Source: Paragordius varius (lineage: Eukaryota > Nematomorpha). From it: DNA of 64,000 nucleotides. The position numbers and the translations under genes were made by a program. The stretch lies in the NCBI GenBank assembly GCA_964247055.1, contig OZ176058.1, positions 744,001 through 808,000 on the forward strand, in the 5' to 3' direction. Position 1 is the stretch's first letter, and each line of letters opens with the position of its first letter. Below the pieces are notes generated by a model, which was not told the origin of the DNA, ran no database searches, and was given only the letters and a program-made list of their open reading frames with translations. Below are positions 32,498 to 42,726 of the stretch, piece after piece.

Positions 32498-32705
32498 ATG
32501 GATGTTTTACAATCTACATTTCTATTAATATTTTAGAATTAACAACAAAAATTATATTTTACTCATCAACCCGTTTGTCTTGGGATAGGGTCAGATGCTG
32601 ATACACATTTAATTTTATGTTTGTGTTAATTGATTAAACTTTTTTTAATGTAAATAATCTGGCATTGTCGGTTTCGATTAAATGAGTGGATTCATACGTA
32701 CATTA
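32401..32705. other. AT-rich spacer, no gene seen
   Basis: It contains a (TA)n run at 32,470-32,497 and GTTTGTCTTGGGATAGGGTC at 32,572. A similar word, TTTGCCTTGGGAGAGGGTGA, occurs at 57,186. It is therefore a continuation of the R1-f type flank rather than unique sequence. Confidence 0.45.
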
Positions 32706-32925
32706 CAGTAAAAATTATGCAGTTTTTCTTAATTTTTAATAAACCAAATTGTTTAAATTTGAAAATTATATAAAAAAGATATTGGTAACACATTCAATTA
32801 TGTTATTTAAAATTCTAATATAATAATAAATAAGAAAAAATTAAGGATAGTAAAACTATAGCGGTGTTTTAAAAAAAGGTTTATATATTTTACGTTTTGT
32901 ACGTATAATTTCAATTTTTACAATT
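32706..32925. mobile_element. TIR element family A, decayed
   Basis: The left end is CAGTAAAAATTATGCAG. The right end has TTTTACGTTTTGTACGTATA then ATTTCAATTTTTACA. A cognate copy in the same R1-type flank lies at 57,305-57,532. Confidence 0.55.
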
Positions 32926-33339
32926 GTATTCAATGTGGTTCAAAATCATTAAGATGAAATAACTTTGAATCTTTTACCAACGGGAAGAGCCTATTAATAG
33001 TAGTATACTTAACAATTTGTTTTTAAACCTTTGACATATAAAGTATCTAAAATAGAAAATAAAAATACAAATATTGTCGCGAATATAGCATTTGAACTTC
33101 AAGTTGGTCCTTGATCACTGAAAAGTGTTTTTTAAATACTTCAAGTTGTTTTTAAATACTTTAAGTTGTTTTTTAAATAATTCAAGTTGGTTCTTTGACG
33201 ATTTGTTTTGTTTAATAATCAGACGTGTATCATCCATCTATTTTATCATTTTTAATTTATTTTTAATATTAAACATTTTTATAATTTTATTTTTCCCAAT
33301 TTTTCATTAAAAATATTTATACCATTTTTCATGCAAAAA

Positions 33340-33600
33340 CATCATTTTTTCAACCAAATGCAACATTTTTTCAACCAAACGCAACATTTTTTCAAGCAAA
33401 CGCAACATTTTTTCAAGCAAAGACAACAATTTTTCAAGCAAACGCAACATTTTTTCAAGCAAATACAACAATTTTTCAAGCAAACGCAACATTTTTTCAA
33501 GCAAACGCAACATTTTTTCATCCAAACGCAACATTTTTTCAACCAAACGCAACATTTTTTCAACCAAAGACAACATTTTTTCAAGCAAAAACAACAATTT
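33340..33600. repeat. 21-bp iteron array, left arm of FB-A
   Basis: Twelve or thirteen 21-bp units contain TTTTTTCAAGC or TTTTTTCAACC followed by AAACGCAACA, AAATACAACA or AAAGACAACA. Because 21 is a multiple of three, several frames stay open on both strands and give peptides such as repeats of QHFFKQT or EKMLRLL. These are not evidence for genes. Confidence 0.85.
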
Positions 33601-33804
33601 TTTAAAAATTAAAAACCATTTTTTTTATTTTAAGACATATTAAATTTAAAGTTAATGGAAATTAATTTTAGCGTAGAATTATAATTTTTATTATTTTATC
33701 ATAAATATGTGATGGTATGATTGATTTTCAAACAAAATTTTGCCCATAATTGCATTATTTATATTATATTTTTTTCTTTTACAACAGTTTCACGAAATCA
33801 ATAA

Positions 33805-34300
33805 ATACAACTTGCGCTTTAAGAGTGTCTTGTTTAAAGTTTCTTTCATTTTTTTGCAAACAACAATTATTTTCGTATGTAATTATCTATTTTTTTAAAT
33901 TTAAACTAATATCTTTATTTATTAGTATTTGAATCAAAAATAATATTTTTATAGTAAAAACATCTTTATTTGTTTCGAACTAATTTTCTTTAAATCAATA
34001 TTATTAACTTATTGATGTTTTAAACTAAATATTACGATTAATAACCCACAAATCCTAGATGTTTAATAATGTTAAATTTTTTATAAAAAATAATATTGAT
34101 ATACGGTTCTTATGAAAGAAATGGTATTTACCTAAAAGTTAAGGAAATAAAGAAAATAGGTTAATGATAGGATAGATGAATATAATATTGCTTGATTAAT
34201 AAAAGTTAGAATCGAAATCAAAATATTGAAGGACCAAATTTAAGTGTTCTAGGACCAACTTTAAATTTTCAAGAACAATTTTGAAGCGCAAAATGTATGG
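33805..34300. mobile_element. Family D core of FB-A
   Basis: It is bounded by CTTGCGCTTTAAGAGTGTC on the left and GGACCAACTTTAAATTTTCA with GAAGCGCAAAATG on the right, the inverted termini of family D with two or three 21-bp units each. It lies exactly between the two arms of FB-A. Confidence 0.6.
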
Positions 34301-34506
34301 ACTGATAAGGTTAAACTAAAGTTGTAAAAGAATAAAATAATATAAATAATGCAATTATGGGCAAAATTTTGTTTGAAAATCAATCATACCATCACATATT
34401 TATGATAAAATAATAAAAATTATAATTCTACGCTAAAATTAATTTCCATTAACTTTAAATTTAATATGTCTTAAAATAAAAAAAATGGTTTTTAATTTTT
34501 AAAAAA

Positions 34507-35030
34507 TTGTTGTTTTTGCTTGAAAAAATGTTGTCTTTGGTTGAAAAAATGTTGTATTTGGTTGAAAAAATGTTGCGTTTGCTTGAAAAAATGTTGTATT
34601 TGGTTGAAAAAATGTTGCGTTTGCTTGAAAAAATGTTGTCTTTGCTTGAAAAAATGTTGCAATTGCTTGAAAAATTGTTGCATTTGCTTGAAAAAATGTT
34701 GCGTTTGCTTGAAAAAATGGTGCGTTTGCTTGAAAAAATGTTGCGTTTGCTTGAATGCAAAAACATCATTTTTTCAAGCAAACGCACCATTTTTTCAAGC
34801 AAACGCAACATTTTTTCAAGCAAATGCAACAATTTTTCAAGCAATTGCAACATTTTTTCAAGCAAAGACAACATTTTTTCAAGCAAACGCAACATTTTTT
34901 CAACCAAATACAACATTTTTTCAAGCAAACGCAACATTTTTTCAACCAAATACAACATTTTTTCATCCAAACGCAACATTTTTTCAACCAAAGACAACAT
35001 TTTTTCAAGCAAAAACAACACTTTTTTTAA
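34507..35030. repeat. ~520-bp iteron palindrome at the FB-A/FB-B junction
   Basis: The right arm of FB-A and the left arm of FB-B mirror each other around 34,754. Read outward from the centre, the variant order of the 21-bp units (CGCAAC, CGCACC, TGCAAC, AGACAAC, TACAAC types) is the same on both sides apart from one extra unit. The other two arms have different variant orders. This can form a very long hairpin. Confidence 0.85.
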
Positions 35031-36333
35031 TATTAAAAAGAATTATTATTTATTGTTAATTATAATTTATTTATTAAATTTTAAGTATATGTAATTTATT
35101 TTTAGCGTTGAATTATGATTTTTATCGTTTTATCATCAATACTTGATGGTAAAATTGATTTTCAAACATTTTGAATTTGCCCATAAATTGCCTTATTTAT
35201 TTATATTAATTATATTTTTCTTTTACAATTTTGATTTCGCCTAATCGAATTATTTAATTTACACTTCAAAAATGTCTTTGAAAGTTTAAAGTTGTCCTTC
35301 ACTTCAAGTGGGTCCTTTGACTTTTTTGTTTTGTTTTTAACTTTTATTAATTAAATCGTAAATAATTCTTCTATTTTATTGTTTTTAATCTATTTTCTGT
35401 TATTTAACATAAATTTTAAATCGATATCATCTTTTAATCTTTGAGAAACCGTATATTAATTTCTTAAAATAATTTTAGATATTTATAACACGAAAAAAAA
35501 TATATGAGTTTTCTGGGTTATTAAAAAAATTTCATTAAAAACATTAAAAGTTAATAATTTTGTTCAATTTTTGAAACAAAAAAGTGGTTTTTCAATAAAA
35601 AATTTTATTTTTAAATGGATAAATATATAATAAATAAAGAAAATTAGGTTAATAAATAATAATATATATTAAAAAATAAATGCAAAAATTAGGGTAAAAC
35701 AAAATTTATATATTTTAAGGACCAACTTAAAGACTTCAAGGACCAACTGGAAATGTTCAAGGACCAACTTGAAGTGTTCAAGGACACTGTTGAAGTGCAA
35801 ATTAAATAATTTGATTAGGCGAAACCAAAATTGTAAAAGAAAATAATTAATATAAATAAATAAGGCAATTTATGGGCAAATTCAAAATGTTTGAAAATCA
35901 ATTTTACCATCAAGTATTGATGATAAAACGATAAAAATCATAATTCAACGCTAAAAATAAATTACATTTACTTAAAATTTAATAAATAAATTATAATTAA
36001 CAATAAATAATAATTCTTTTTAATATTAAAAAAAGTGTTGTTTTTGCTTGAAAAAATGTTGTCTTTGGTTGAAAAAATGTTGCGTTTGGATGAAAAAATG
36101 TTGTATTTGGTTGAAAAAATGTTGCGTTTGGTTGAAAAAATGTTGCGTTTGGATGAAAAAATGTTGTATTTGGTTGAAAAAATGTTGCGTTTGCTTGAAA
36201 AAATGTTGTCTTTGCTTGGAAAAATGTTGCATTTGCTTGAAAAATTGTTGCCTTTGCTTGAAAAAATGTTGCGTTTGCTTGAAAAAATGGTGCGTTTGCT
36301 TGAAAAAATGATGTTTTTGCATGAAAAATGGTA
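34755..36333. mobile_element. Foldback unit FB-B
   Basis: It begins ATGCAAAAACATCATTTTTT. The left arm is 34,755-35,257 and the right arm 35,806-36,333. Inner arm sequence (ATCAATACTTGATGGTAAAA, ATAAATTGCCTTATTT) is mirrored nearly perfectly. It differs from the inner arm of FB-A at many sites, so the two units are distinct members of one family. Confidence 0.75.
35258..35806. mobile_element. Family D core of FB-B
   Basis: The left end is CACTTCAAAAATGTCTTTG. The right end has three clear 21-bp units with TTCAAGGACCAACTTGAAG and ends GAAGTGCAAAT. This is the best-preserved array of the family and defines its 21-bp unit. Confidence 0.7.
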
Positions 36334-36559
36334 TAGGTTAATAATTGTGTTATTTAAATTACTTTAATAGAAGAAAAGGGTTTTTGAATAAAATTTTTTT
36401 TTAAATAAATAAATATATAATAAATAAATAAAATTTGGCTAAAAAATACATACAAAATTATAGTTAAATAAAACTTTAATTTTTAAGGACCATCTTGAAG
36501 TGTTCAAAGACGAACTTGTGCAAATGATATATGTCCCCCAACATTGTGCTTGTTTATAT

Positions 36560-36650
36560 TATAGAAATACAAGAATGGGGTTATCTTTTGAAAAAAATAT
36601 TTGTCATATGTTTTTAAGTTTTGTGTGAATATCAATTTTACTGTATAGGT
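36560..36650. mobile_element. Family A element, right end only
   Basis: It has GGGGTTATCTTTTGAAAAAA and TATTTGTCAT, then AATTTTACTG before TA. The rest is missing. Confidence 0.4.
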
Positions 36651-36885
36651 ATATCTCAACAAATAAATATAATAAGGAGAGCGGCGTTAATGATACATAC
36701 TGGCGAGCAAGATAGAAAAACCATAGTAAACATGGTAAATGGGATTTTTAAGAAAGAAAATTAAATAACAATGTTCTTATTAAATTTTGATTAAAAATTG
36801 TATAAACATTTAACATGAAGTTCAATATTTACAGTTATTTAGATGACTAGAGAGAGCTAAAATCTGCAACCCATTTGCTATAATT
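36650..36885 (+). repeat. R1 3' fragment
   Basis: GGTATATCTCAACA, GAGAGCGGCGTTAATG and AACAATGTTCTTATTAAATT match 32,145-32,370 and 56,770-56,990. It is an isolated piece of the R1 tail. Confidence 0.5.
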
Positions 36886-37110
36886 GATATTATACGGACA
36901 AAACGCAAAAACATAAAGACAAACATTTTTTCAAAAGATAACCATATTCTAAACCCTTAATTTTCCAATTTTTATTGAATTACTATTGTAATTAACATAA
37001 ACAATACTGTTACCAATCTCCATTCCTTTTCATATTTAATATAAAACAATGAGTAATTAAAAAAATCAAGTCTAAAACTACTTCTGTCTTTCAAAAAAAA
37101 ATAATTTTAT
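36885..37110. mobile_element. Family A element, left part
   Basis: It has TTGATATTATACGGACAAAA, CGCAAAAACATAAAGACAAA and AAGATAACCATATTC at the left and a poor right end. TGTTACCAATCTCCATTC in the centre is typical of the family's middle. Confidence 0.5.
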
Positions 37111-38245
37111 TATTTTTCCGTTTTAAAACTTAGCATACATGATTTAAAAAAATATATTAAATTCATACACCTGTCAAATTTATTTTAATAATTTAGGTTG
37201 TGCCTGTATAATTTTATTTTTATTGTGTATTTAAAAACAGATTGGATGGAGTTTATTTTACCGACACAGGTAAATTCTTCCTCTTGGAAAAAACAGCATT
37301 CATTGCTTTGTAAGCATGCATTAAATCCGCTTTGGTGTAGAATTATTCAATTTAATTTTTATAACTCTTGTTTTAGGAACAATTGTTTCAAAATTGGAGC
37401 TAATTGAAAGACTTGATTTTATGCTTTTTTTCTACCTCCTACATTTTTGATATAACTTCGAAATTATCGGTAGGTGAATTGTATGCAGACACTAAAAAAA
37501 GGGTGACTCAGCTTTAAGAAAGCGAGAATGGTATTTTGAATTGGTTGGTTAAAAATTATTACAATGAAAAATGCATATATTGCGTTTAACATATACTAAT
37601 GGAATAATATTTTGCATCGGAAACTGCTAAATTTTCATTAAACAGCGCTACACTATTAAATATCGAAAAGAGCAAGTTTTTTTCTAAAAATTTTATTTTT
37701 AAATTATCATATATTAAAATTCAATCCTTCAGGCATAATGGAGTTTAAAACCGTGCTGTGGGTTAAAAATACATGTATGGTATCCGATCAGTTTCAGTTA
37801 ATTTTTTTATTTAAAGAATATTTATAGGTTTCCACACATTAATTATATGTTTTATAAGGTAAATAAATATAATTAACTTAGTTAAGGAAGAAATTTTTTC
37901 AAAAATTATCAAGGTAACTTGAAATGTTTAAGGTGAATTCGAAATGTTTAAGTGAAAGAACATAAATTGCCGAATATATTATTTACTGTTTAATTTTCGA
38001 AAATATTGTTAAAATAGTAACTGTTAAATAAATAATTTTCGGTTTTCTAATAATATATAAATATATATAATATTGAAAGTTTTACAGTATTGCTTAGTAT
38101 TCAATATAGAAAGAAAGCAGCCATCTAATTATTATCACCTATAATATATAATAAATGAAATTTTGTATATAGCTTTTTTAAGTTAATAATTAAAATATAT
38201 TTATATATTCCTGCGTTATTTTCCAATTATGTTTCCATAAATAGC
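37111..38245. other. Stretch with a less AT-rich island, no gene recognised
   Basis: The part 37,190-37,560 is GC-richer than its surroundings (CCGACACAGG, GGTGACTCAGCTTTAAGAAA). It has a 69-codon open frame from 37,198, but no domain or splice context was recognised. A remnant of two family B units (GGTGAATTCGAAATGTTTAA) is at 37,900-37,960. The rest is plain AT-rich DNA. Confidence 0.4.
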
Positions 38246-38625
38246 CAAAATATCTAATTAAAATTTAGTTTTGAAAAAATATCCATATCGAACTATTCGA
38301 CACCATTTTTATTTTTGTAAAAATCGTGTTTATTTTTTGGAGCTATATTAAATTTAAAAATCACATCTAGCAATGATAAAACAGAAAAAGTGGTTTATTT
38401 TATATTATTTTAAATTTAGCTGATGCACACATGCCATATTGACTAAATTTTTACCCGTTAGTTTTACTTTAAAATAAGTCAAGTATTTTTTACTGAATAT
38501 TTTTTTATATTAAGGTTTATTAAGTTATATAAGTGCAAACTTTTGCCATGGTTTCAATTCATTTCATATTATTTGAACTTAATTTTAAACAGGCCTGGGG
38601 TATTATAAAACCCCAATTTGAATCG
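38246..38625. mobile_element. TIR element family E, 5'-truncated
   Basis: It aligns with the inner and right parts of 5,345-5,776, ending CCCCAATTTGAATCG. The end palindrome has changed to GGGGTATTATAAAACCCC. The left terminus is absent. Confidence 0.5.
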
Positions 38626-39069
38626 TAGGACTAAAATGAAACTGGTTAATAGAACTTTGCAATTGAACAATTTAAATCCGAAAATGGAAATAAATTAACA
38701 TATATATTTTTGATAAAAATAATCTGATGGAAAAATCACGTTGTGATTTAAAAATTGTTATATTGTGAAAAATATTTAAGATGTAATATAATTTTTAATA
38801 TATCCAAATTAAATAATTTTTTAGTACTAAATTTAGTATTGGTTAATTTAATTTAAAAAAGTGTGCACAAATTATAAATAAGTTATATATTTTGTGTGGT
38901 AGGGTTATAATAAATTTACATATCCAGTACATTTTAAGTAAACCAATTAAATTTATAAAAATTATATGATATTAAAATATTATTTATACACTTGAGTGTT
39001 ACCATTTTACCTGTGTATTTCTCATTTTGAAAACTAAAAGGATACCATATAAACACATTTAATGTTAAA

Positions 39070-39202
39070 TCGGTAAACCTACAGGTTTTACAGTAGTTGG
39101 TAAATGATTTTAATAGGATTTAAGATGAAAAAATAAGGTATTTTTTAAAAAAATTTGTCTTTATATTTTTACGTTTTGTCCGTAAAACTTCATTTTTTAC
39201 TG
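39070..39202. mobile_element. Family A element, right half
   Basis: It has TTTGTCTTTATATTTTTACG, TTTTGTCCGTAAAACTTC and the end TTTTTTACTG followed by TA. It is the cognate of 5,815-5,915. Confidence 0.5.
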
Positions 39203-39207
39203 TAATA

Positions 39208-39519
39208 TACCATTTACAATTCAATTCACCCTTAAACAATATTCACCCTCGAACAATTCAAATTTACCCTCAAATAAAATACATGTTTTTTAAGATTAAA
39301 AATTACCAATATTTTTATTTATTTTTAAAAAATAAAAATTTTGTTTTAAATTAAAATAATACTAAAAAATAATAAATATATATTTCATATTAATAATGAG
39401 TTATATTAGTTCGAAAATACATAATTTATTTTTAGGGTGAATTTGAATTGTTCAAAGGTGAATTTGAATTGCTCAAGGGTGAATTCGAAGTGTTCAAAGA
39501 ATTTAAACTGTAAATGGTA
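39208..39519. mobile_element. MITE family B, well preserved (312 bp)
   Basis: Left TACCATTTACAATTCAATTC and right AACTGTAAATGGTA are flanked by TA on both sides. Each arm has about three 21-bp units (ACAATTCAAATTTACCC on the left, GGTGAATTTGAATTG on the right). The centre has TAATAATGAGTTATATTAG. Copy 1 of the duplication has no such element here, so it inserted after the duplication. Confidence 0.8.
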
Positions 39520-39544
39520 TATAAAATTTATTCAAAATTTAATT

Positions 39545-39850
39545 GATAAACGGCCATAATTATATACTTTTTTTAAATAATAATTTTTTTATGCATTTTT
39601 CACGCCAATACATATAAGTTTTATAAATTTAACAAATCTTATGAAAGCATTTTATGTGTGTTTTTTAAGATTAAAAATTTACTAATATTATTTTTTAAAA
39701 AATAAAATATTTTTGTTCAAATTAAAATATTAGATAATATGCTCCATTAACATATATTTTATATTAATCTAATGAGTTATATTACCTGCCCGAATACACA
39801 TAATTTATTTTAATTTGTATTGTTCTAGGGTAAATTTGAATTATAAATGG
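39545..39850. repeat. R1-like/family B hybrid fragment
   Basis: The left part resembles R1 (CACGCCAATACATATAAG). The right part is a family B right end (ACACATAATTTATTTTAAT, GGTAAATTTGAATTATAAAT). The cognate is at 5,940-6,245. Confidence 0.45.
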
Positions 39851-40060
39851 TATATATATATCCATTAATTTCATACTTTATAAAATTAACATTAACATTA
39901 ATTTAAAAAATTAAAGTAGAGAAATTAAAAAAATTATTTAAATTTTGAAATCAGGTGATCGCGTAAATTCTAAAACAGCTAATGATTAATTTTTATTAGT
40001 TGTGTTTTATATAACCATTATTTTTTATTAATAAATTTAAAAAAATTTATAATAAAAATT

Positions 40061-42021
40061 ATGTTACCAAAAATTATTTTAATTTCATTTCTCATAAATT
40101 TTACATATGGTATTATAACTGTTAATGCCCAAATAATATTTAAATTTATAAAGTTTTGAAATATTTTTTGTAAAATTATAATTCAAATCAAAAATTTGGA
40201 AATTTATTATATATTTATATTGTAAAAGATGTTATATATATATATATATAAATGTATATTCGAATAATTTTTATAATTTTATATTTTAATTTCATTATAA
40301 CTTTCGATATTTTTTAAAAAAAGTTTTTTAAAATATTTAATAAATTATAAAATATATTTTAGTAAATTGTATGAAAAACTTACTTTAAAAACCTTGATTT
40401 TATAAAATAAAATTCATCGCTTTATGTTGTAGAAAAAATTAAACGATTCTCCCTAACCATTTACGATTCAAAACCCTAAAAATATGTGTATTCGAACTAA
40501 TATACCTCATTATTATATAAAAATATCAATATGGTATTATTTTTTCAGTATCATTTTAATTTAAAGCATTTATTATTATAAAAATTTATAAAAATATAAC
40601 TAATTTTTAATATTAAAAACATAATTTATTTGAGGGTGAATTTGAATTGTTCATGGGAAAATTTAGATAAATGGTATATAAATAATTTCTTTTAAATTAA
40701 ATTATTTTTAAGTTTCATTTTAATTTATTTTATATATGAATGTTTTAAGTTTTCGATTAAAATCAATTTTTAAAAATATAATCATTTTAATATATATATA
40801 TATATATATATATTGATGAATTATCACACTTTTAGTAAAAAAAATTTTTATAATTAAGTTAATAAAAGATATCATTTAATAACTTTTTAATATTAAATTT
40901 TCAAATTTTCAAAAATTAACAATTTTTTAAAATAACCTTTATTAAACTTTTTTTGAAAAAAGAATTTATTTTTATCTATAAACAGGTTAAAAAAATAGCT
41001 TTATTTATTCAAAAAACTAAACTAAGCATTTTTTTCTATAAAATATAACAAATAGCGTTAAAAATACCAATAACCTTTTTTAATACGAGTTATTATTAAT
41101 AAAATCAAATTTAAAAATTAAAAAATACAAAAAAAATAAATAACAAAATTAATTAATAGGGAGTGGAAGCATATTAGCTGTTTATGTTACAAAAGCTGAA
41201 AACAAGTCAGAAAAGATTATTACGTTAGAGAATAATAAAACATCTTTAAAAGTTAATAAAAGTGATAATCCTAAAAATATCAGCAAAGACATTCTTTTAT
41301 CTATTATTCCAACAATAAAATCGTCAGTTATATCTTCACCCTTCGTAAAAATGTCTCAGCTGTTTCTATGAAGTCTGAACTTAACCCTATAACCGTATCA
41401 TCTGTTACCCCAACAATCAAATCAGCTGTGACTTCCCCAGCCCCAAAAGTCGCCTCAGCTGTTTATACTGAAAAATTCGTCTGGTATGTCAAGCCCTGTA
41501 ATCAAATCATCTGTAACTCCAACAATTAAGTCAGATATGAATCACCCATCCCCAAGAGAAGTCTCAGCTGTTTATACTGAAATCTTCTAAAACGCTTAGC
41601 TATAAAACTGTATCATCTATTATTCCAACAATAAAATCATCTTAGTTATATCTTCACCAATCGTTGAAAATGTCACAGCTGTTTTCAAAAATTATACCAT
41701 TCAAATCCTATAACCGTATCATCTGTAATCTGTAACTCCAAAATGGAATCAGCTGTGGCCGGGACTTCCCCACGCCCAAAAGTCGTCTCAGCTGTTTATA
41801 TTGAAAAATCTCCTGGAATTCCAAGCCCTATAGCTGTATCATCTGTTACTCCGACAATCAAAACAGCTGATGTTTTAAGCCCAAAACCAGCTGTGACCGT
41901 ACAGAAAAAAGGCACAACACCAAATGTTTATTATTCAAGTCCCAAGCCAATACCCTACTATAATCCATATCATAACTTTTATGCGGCGAGATCTTTCGTG
42001 GGTTGGGGAAAGAAGCGATGA
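40061..42021 (+). pseudogene. Decayed secreted repeat-protein gene, copy 2
   Basis: Exon 1 (from 40,061) encodes MLPKIILISFLINFTYGIIT then VNAQ, a signal peptide like that of copy 1. The donor seen in copy 1 (CAAG|GTATAA) has become CAAATAATATT, so normal splicing should fail. Exon 2 starts at 41,160 after TTAATAG and its first ~60 residues are more intact than copy 1 (VTKAENKSEKIITLENNKT). Fewer repeat units follow (about five), then the same tail with YYSSPKP, YYNPYHNFY and SFVGWGKKR, with a stop at 42,019-42,021. Several frame breaks lie in the repeats. The family is not recognised. Confidence 0.6.
40454..40676. mobile_element. MITE family B in the intron of repeat-protein copy 2
   Basis: AACCATTTACGATTCAAA on the left and GGTGAATTTGAATTG...AAATGGTA on the right. 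It is the same insertion as 6,887-7,107. Confidence 0.6.
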
Positions 42022-42276
42022 AATAGAAATAAAGAATTTAAAGATATTTTAAATTTTTTATCTCTTTTAATTTTTATATTTTATCAAATTTATTCTGATT
42101 TTATATTGGATAACCATATTTTATTATATCGAAAAATTGAAATTATACGCATAAAACCTTAAAATATAAAGACAAATATATTTTTTATCCAAACGACCAT
42201 ACTATTTAAACCTTAATTATCTAAATATTAGTCTTATCATTTTGAACTGCAAATTATGAAATAGAGATATAAATTG

Positions 42277-42281
42277 GTAAC
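42277..42281. repeat. Target-site duplication of the LTR element
   Basis: GTAAC here is repeated at 46,879-46,883 directly outside the other LTR. Confidence 0.9.
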
Positions 42282-42580
42282 TGACAAATAGTTAATATAA
42301 ATTATAAAGGATATATTTATTTATTTAGTATAACATCAAAACTGAATAATATAATATAATGTGTTCTGTGTGTTACAATGATTCCTTATATACATTAGGA
42401 AATTTGGTTATTGCATTAACAAGGATAATGGTTTAAACGTTGTTAAAGATAATAAGTATAAATAAAATAATTTGCATTCACAACCAAGGTAATATATATT
42501 TTTAACGTAACAAGGACCAAAGTGTATTATGCACTAAAAAAGAGAAGGATAATTTGCGTATGATGATAACCCTTTTAACA
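42282..42580 (-). repeat. 3' LTR of the Ty3/Gypsy element (299 bp)
   Basis: On the plus strand it starts TGACAAATAGTTAATATAAA and ends ATAACCCTTTTAACA. It is identical to 46,583-46,878 except for three extra bases near 42,550. Confidence 0.95.
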
Positions 42581-42726
42581 TACCTTCTTCCTTAAGCTTG
42601 ATATCGGTCGGGTGGCTTTCGGGATCTAATCGGGTACCGGCGAGTTGTGGTAGGAGAAGTGTCACTTGTTTGCACAGTATTCTCACTTGAAGGCGCACTT
42701 TCTGATTCCGGATTCTCCTGGATGTT

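Larger units (their letters stand above)
33320..34754. mobile_element. Foldback unit FB-A
   Basis: The left arm is 33,320-33,790: 12-13 units of TTCAAGCAAACGCAACA plus Ts, then an inner part with TGTGATGGTATGATTGATTT. The right arm is 34,330-34,754. The inner arms match as inverted repeats almost without difference over about 170 bp. The right arm lacks the outer ATCATGTTT-type end and stops at the junction with FB-B. Confidence 0.75.
33320..36333. mobile_element. Composite foldback element FB (two units head to tail)
   Basis: The outer ends are exact inverted copies: TACCATTTTTCATGC at 33,320 and its complement ending at 36,333, with TA on both sides. Inside are two units, 33,320-34,754 and 34,755-36,333, each with ~450-bp inverted arms. 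The outer part of each arm is an array of 21-bp units. The inner part is unique AT-rich sequence. The centre of each unit is a family D element. No transposase gene is present. The structure resembles Drosophila FB elements, whose arms are also tandem arrays. The long open frames on both strands come from the 21-bp period. Confidence 0.8.
33086..36529. mobile_element. Family D element split by a composite foldback element
   Basis: The left half (33,086-33,319) starts TAGCATTTGAACTTCAAGTT after TA and has several 21-bp units. The right half (36,334-36,529) ends with ACCATCTTGAAGTG, TTCAAAGACG and CAAATGATA before TA. The halves are inverted partners of one family D element. The 3-kb foldback composite sits at its centre. 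Confidence 0.65.
38246..42270 (+). repeat. Segmental duplication, copy 2
   Basis: It is the partner of 5,345-9,290, with the same order of element E, half family A, R1-like fragment, signal-peptide exon, family B in the intron and repeat-protein exon. It differs in carrying an extra full family B element at 39,208-39,519 next to the family A half. Confidence 0.75.

Noticed and set aside
34461-35094. Open frames of 179-195 codons with Leu- or Cys/Lys-rich repeats on both strands
   Set aside because: They follow from a 21-bp repeat that is open in several frames in both directions. There is no start context, splice structure or sequence other than the repeat.
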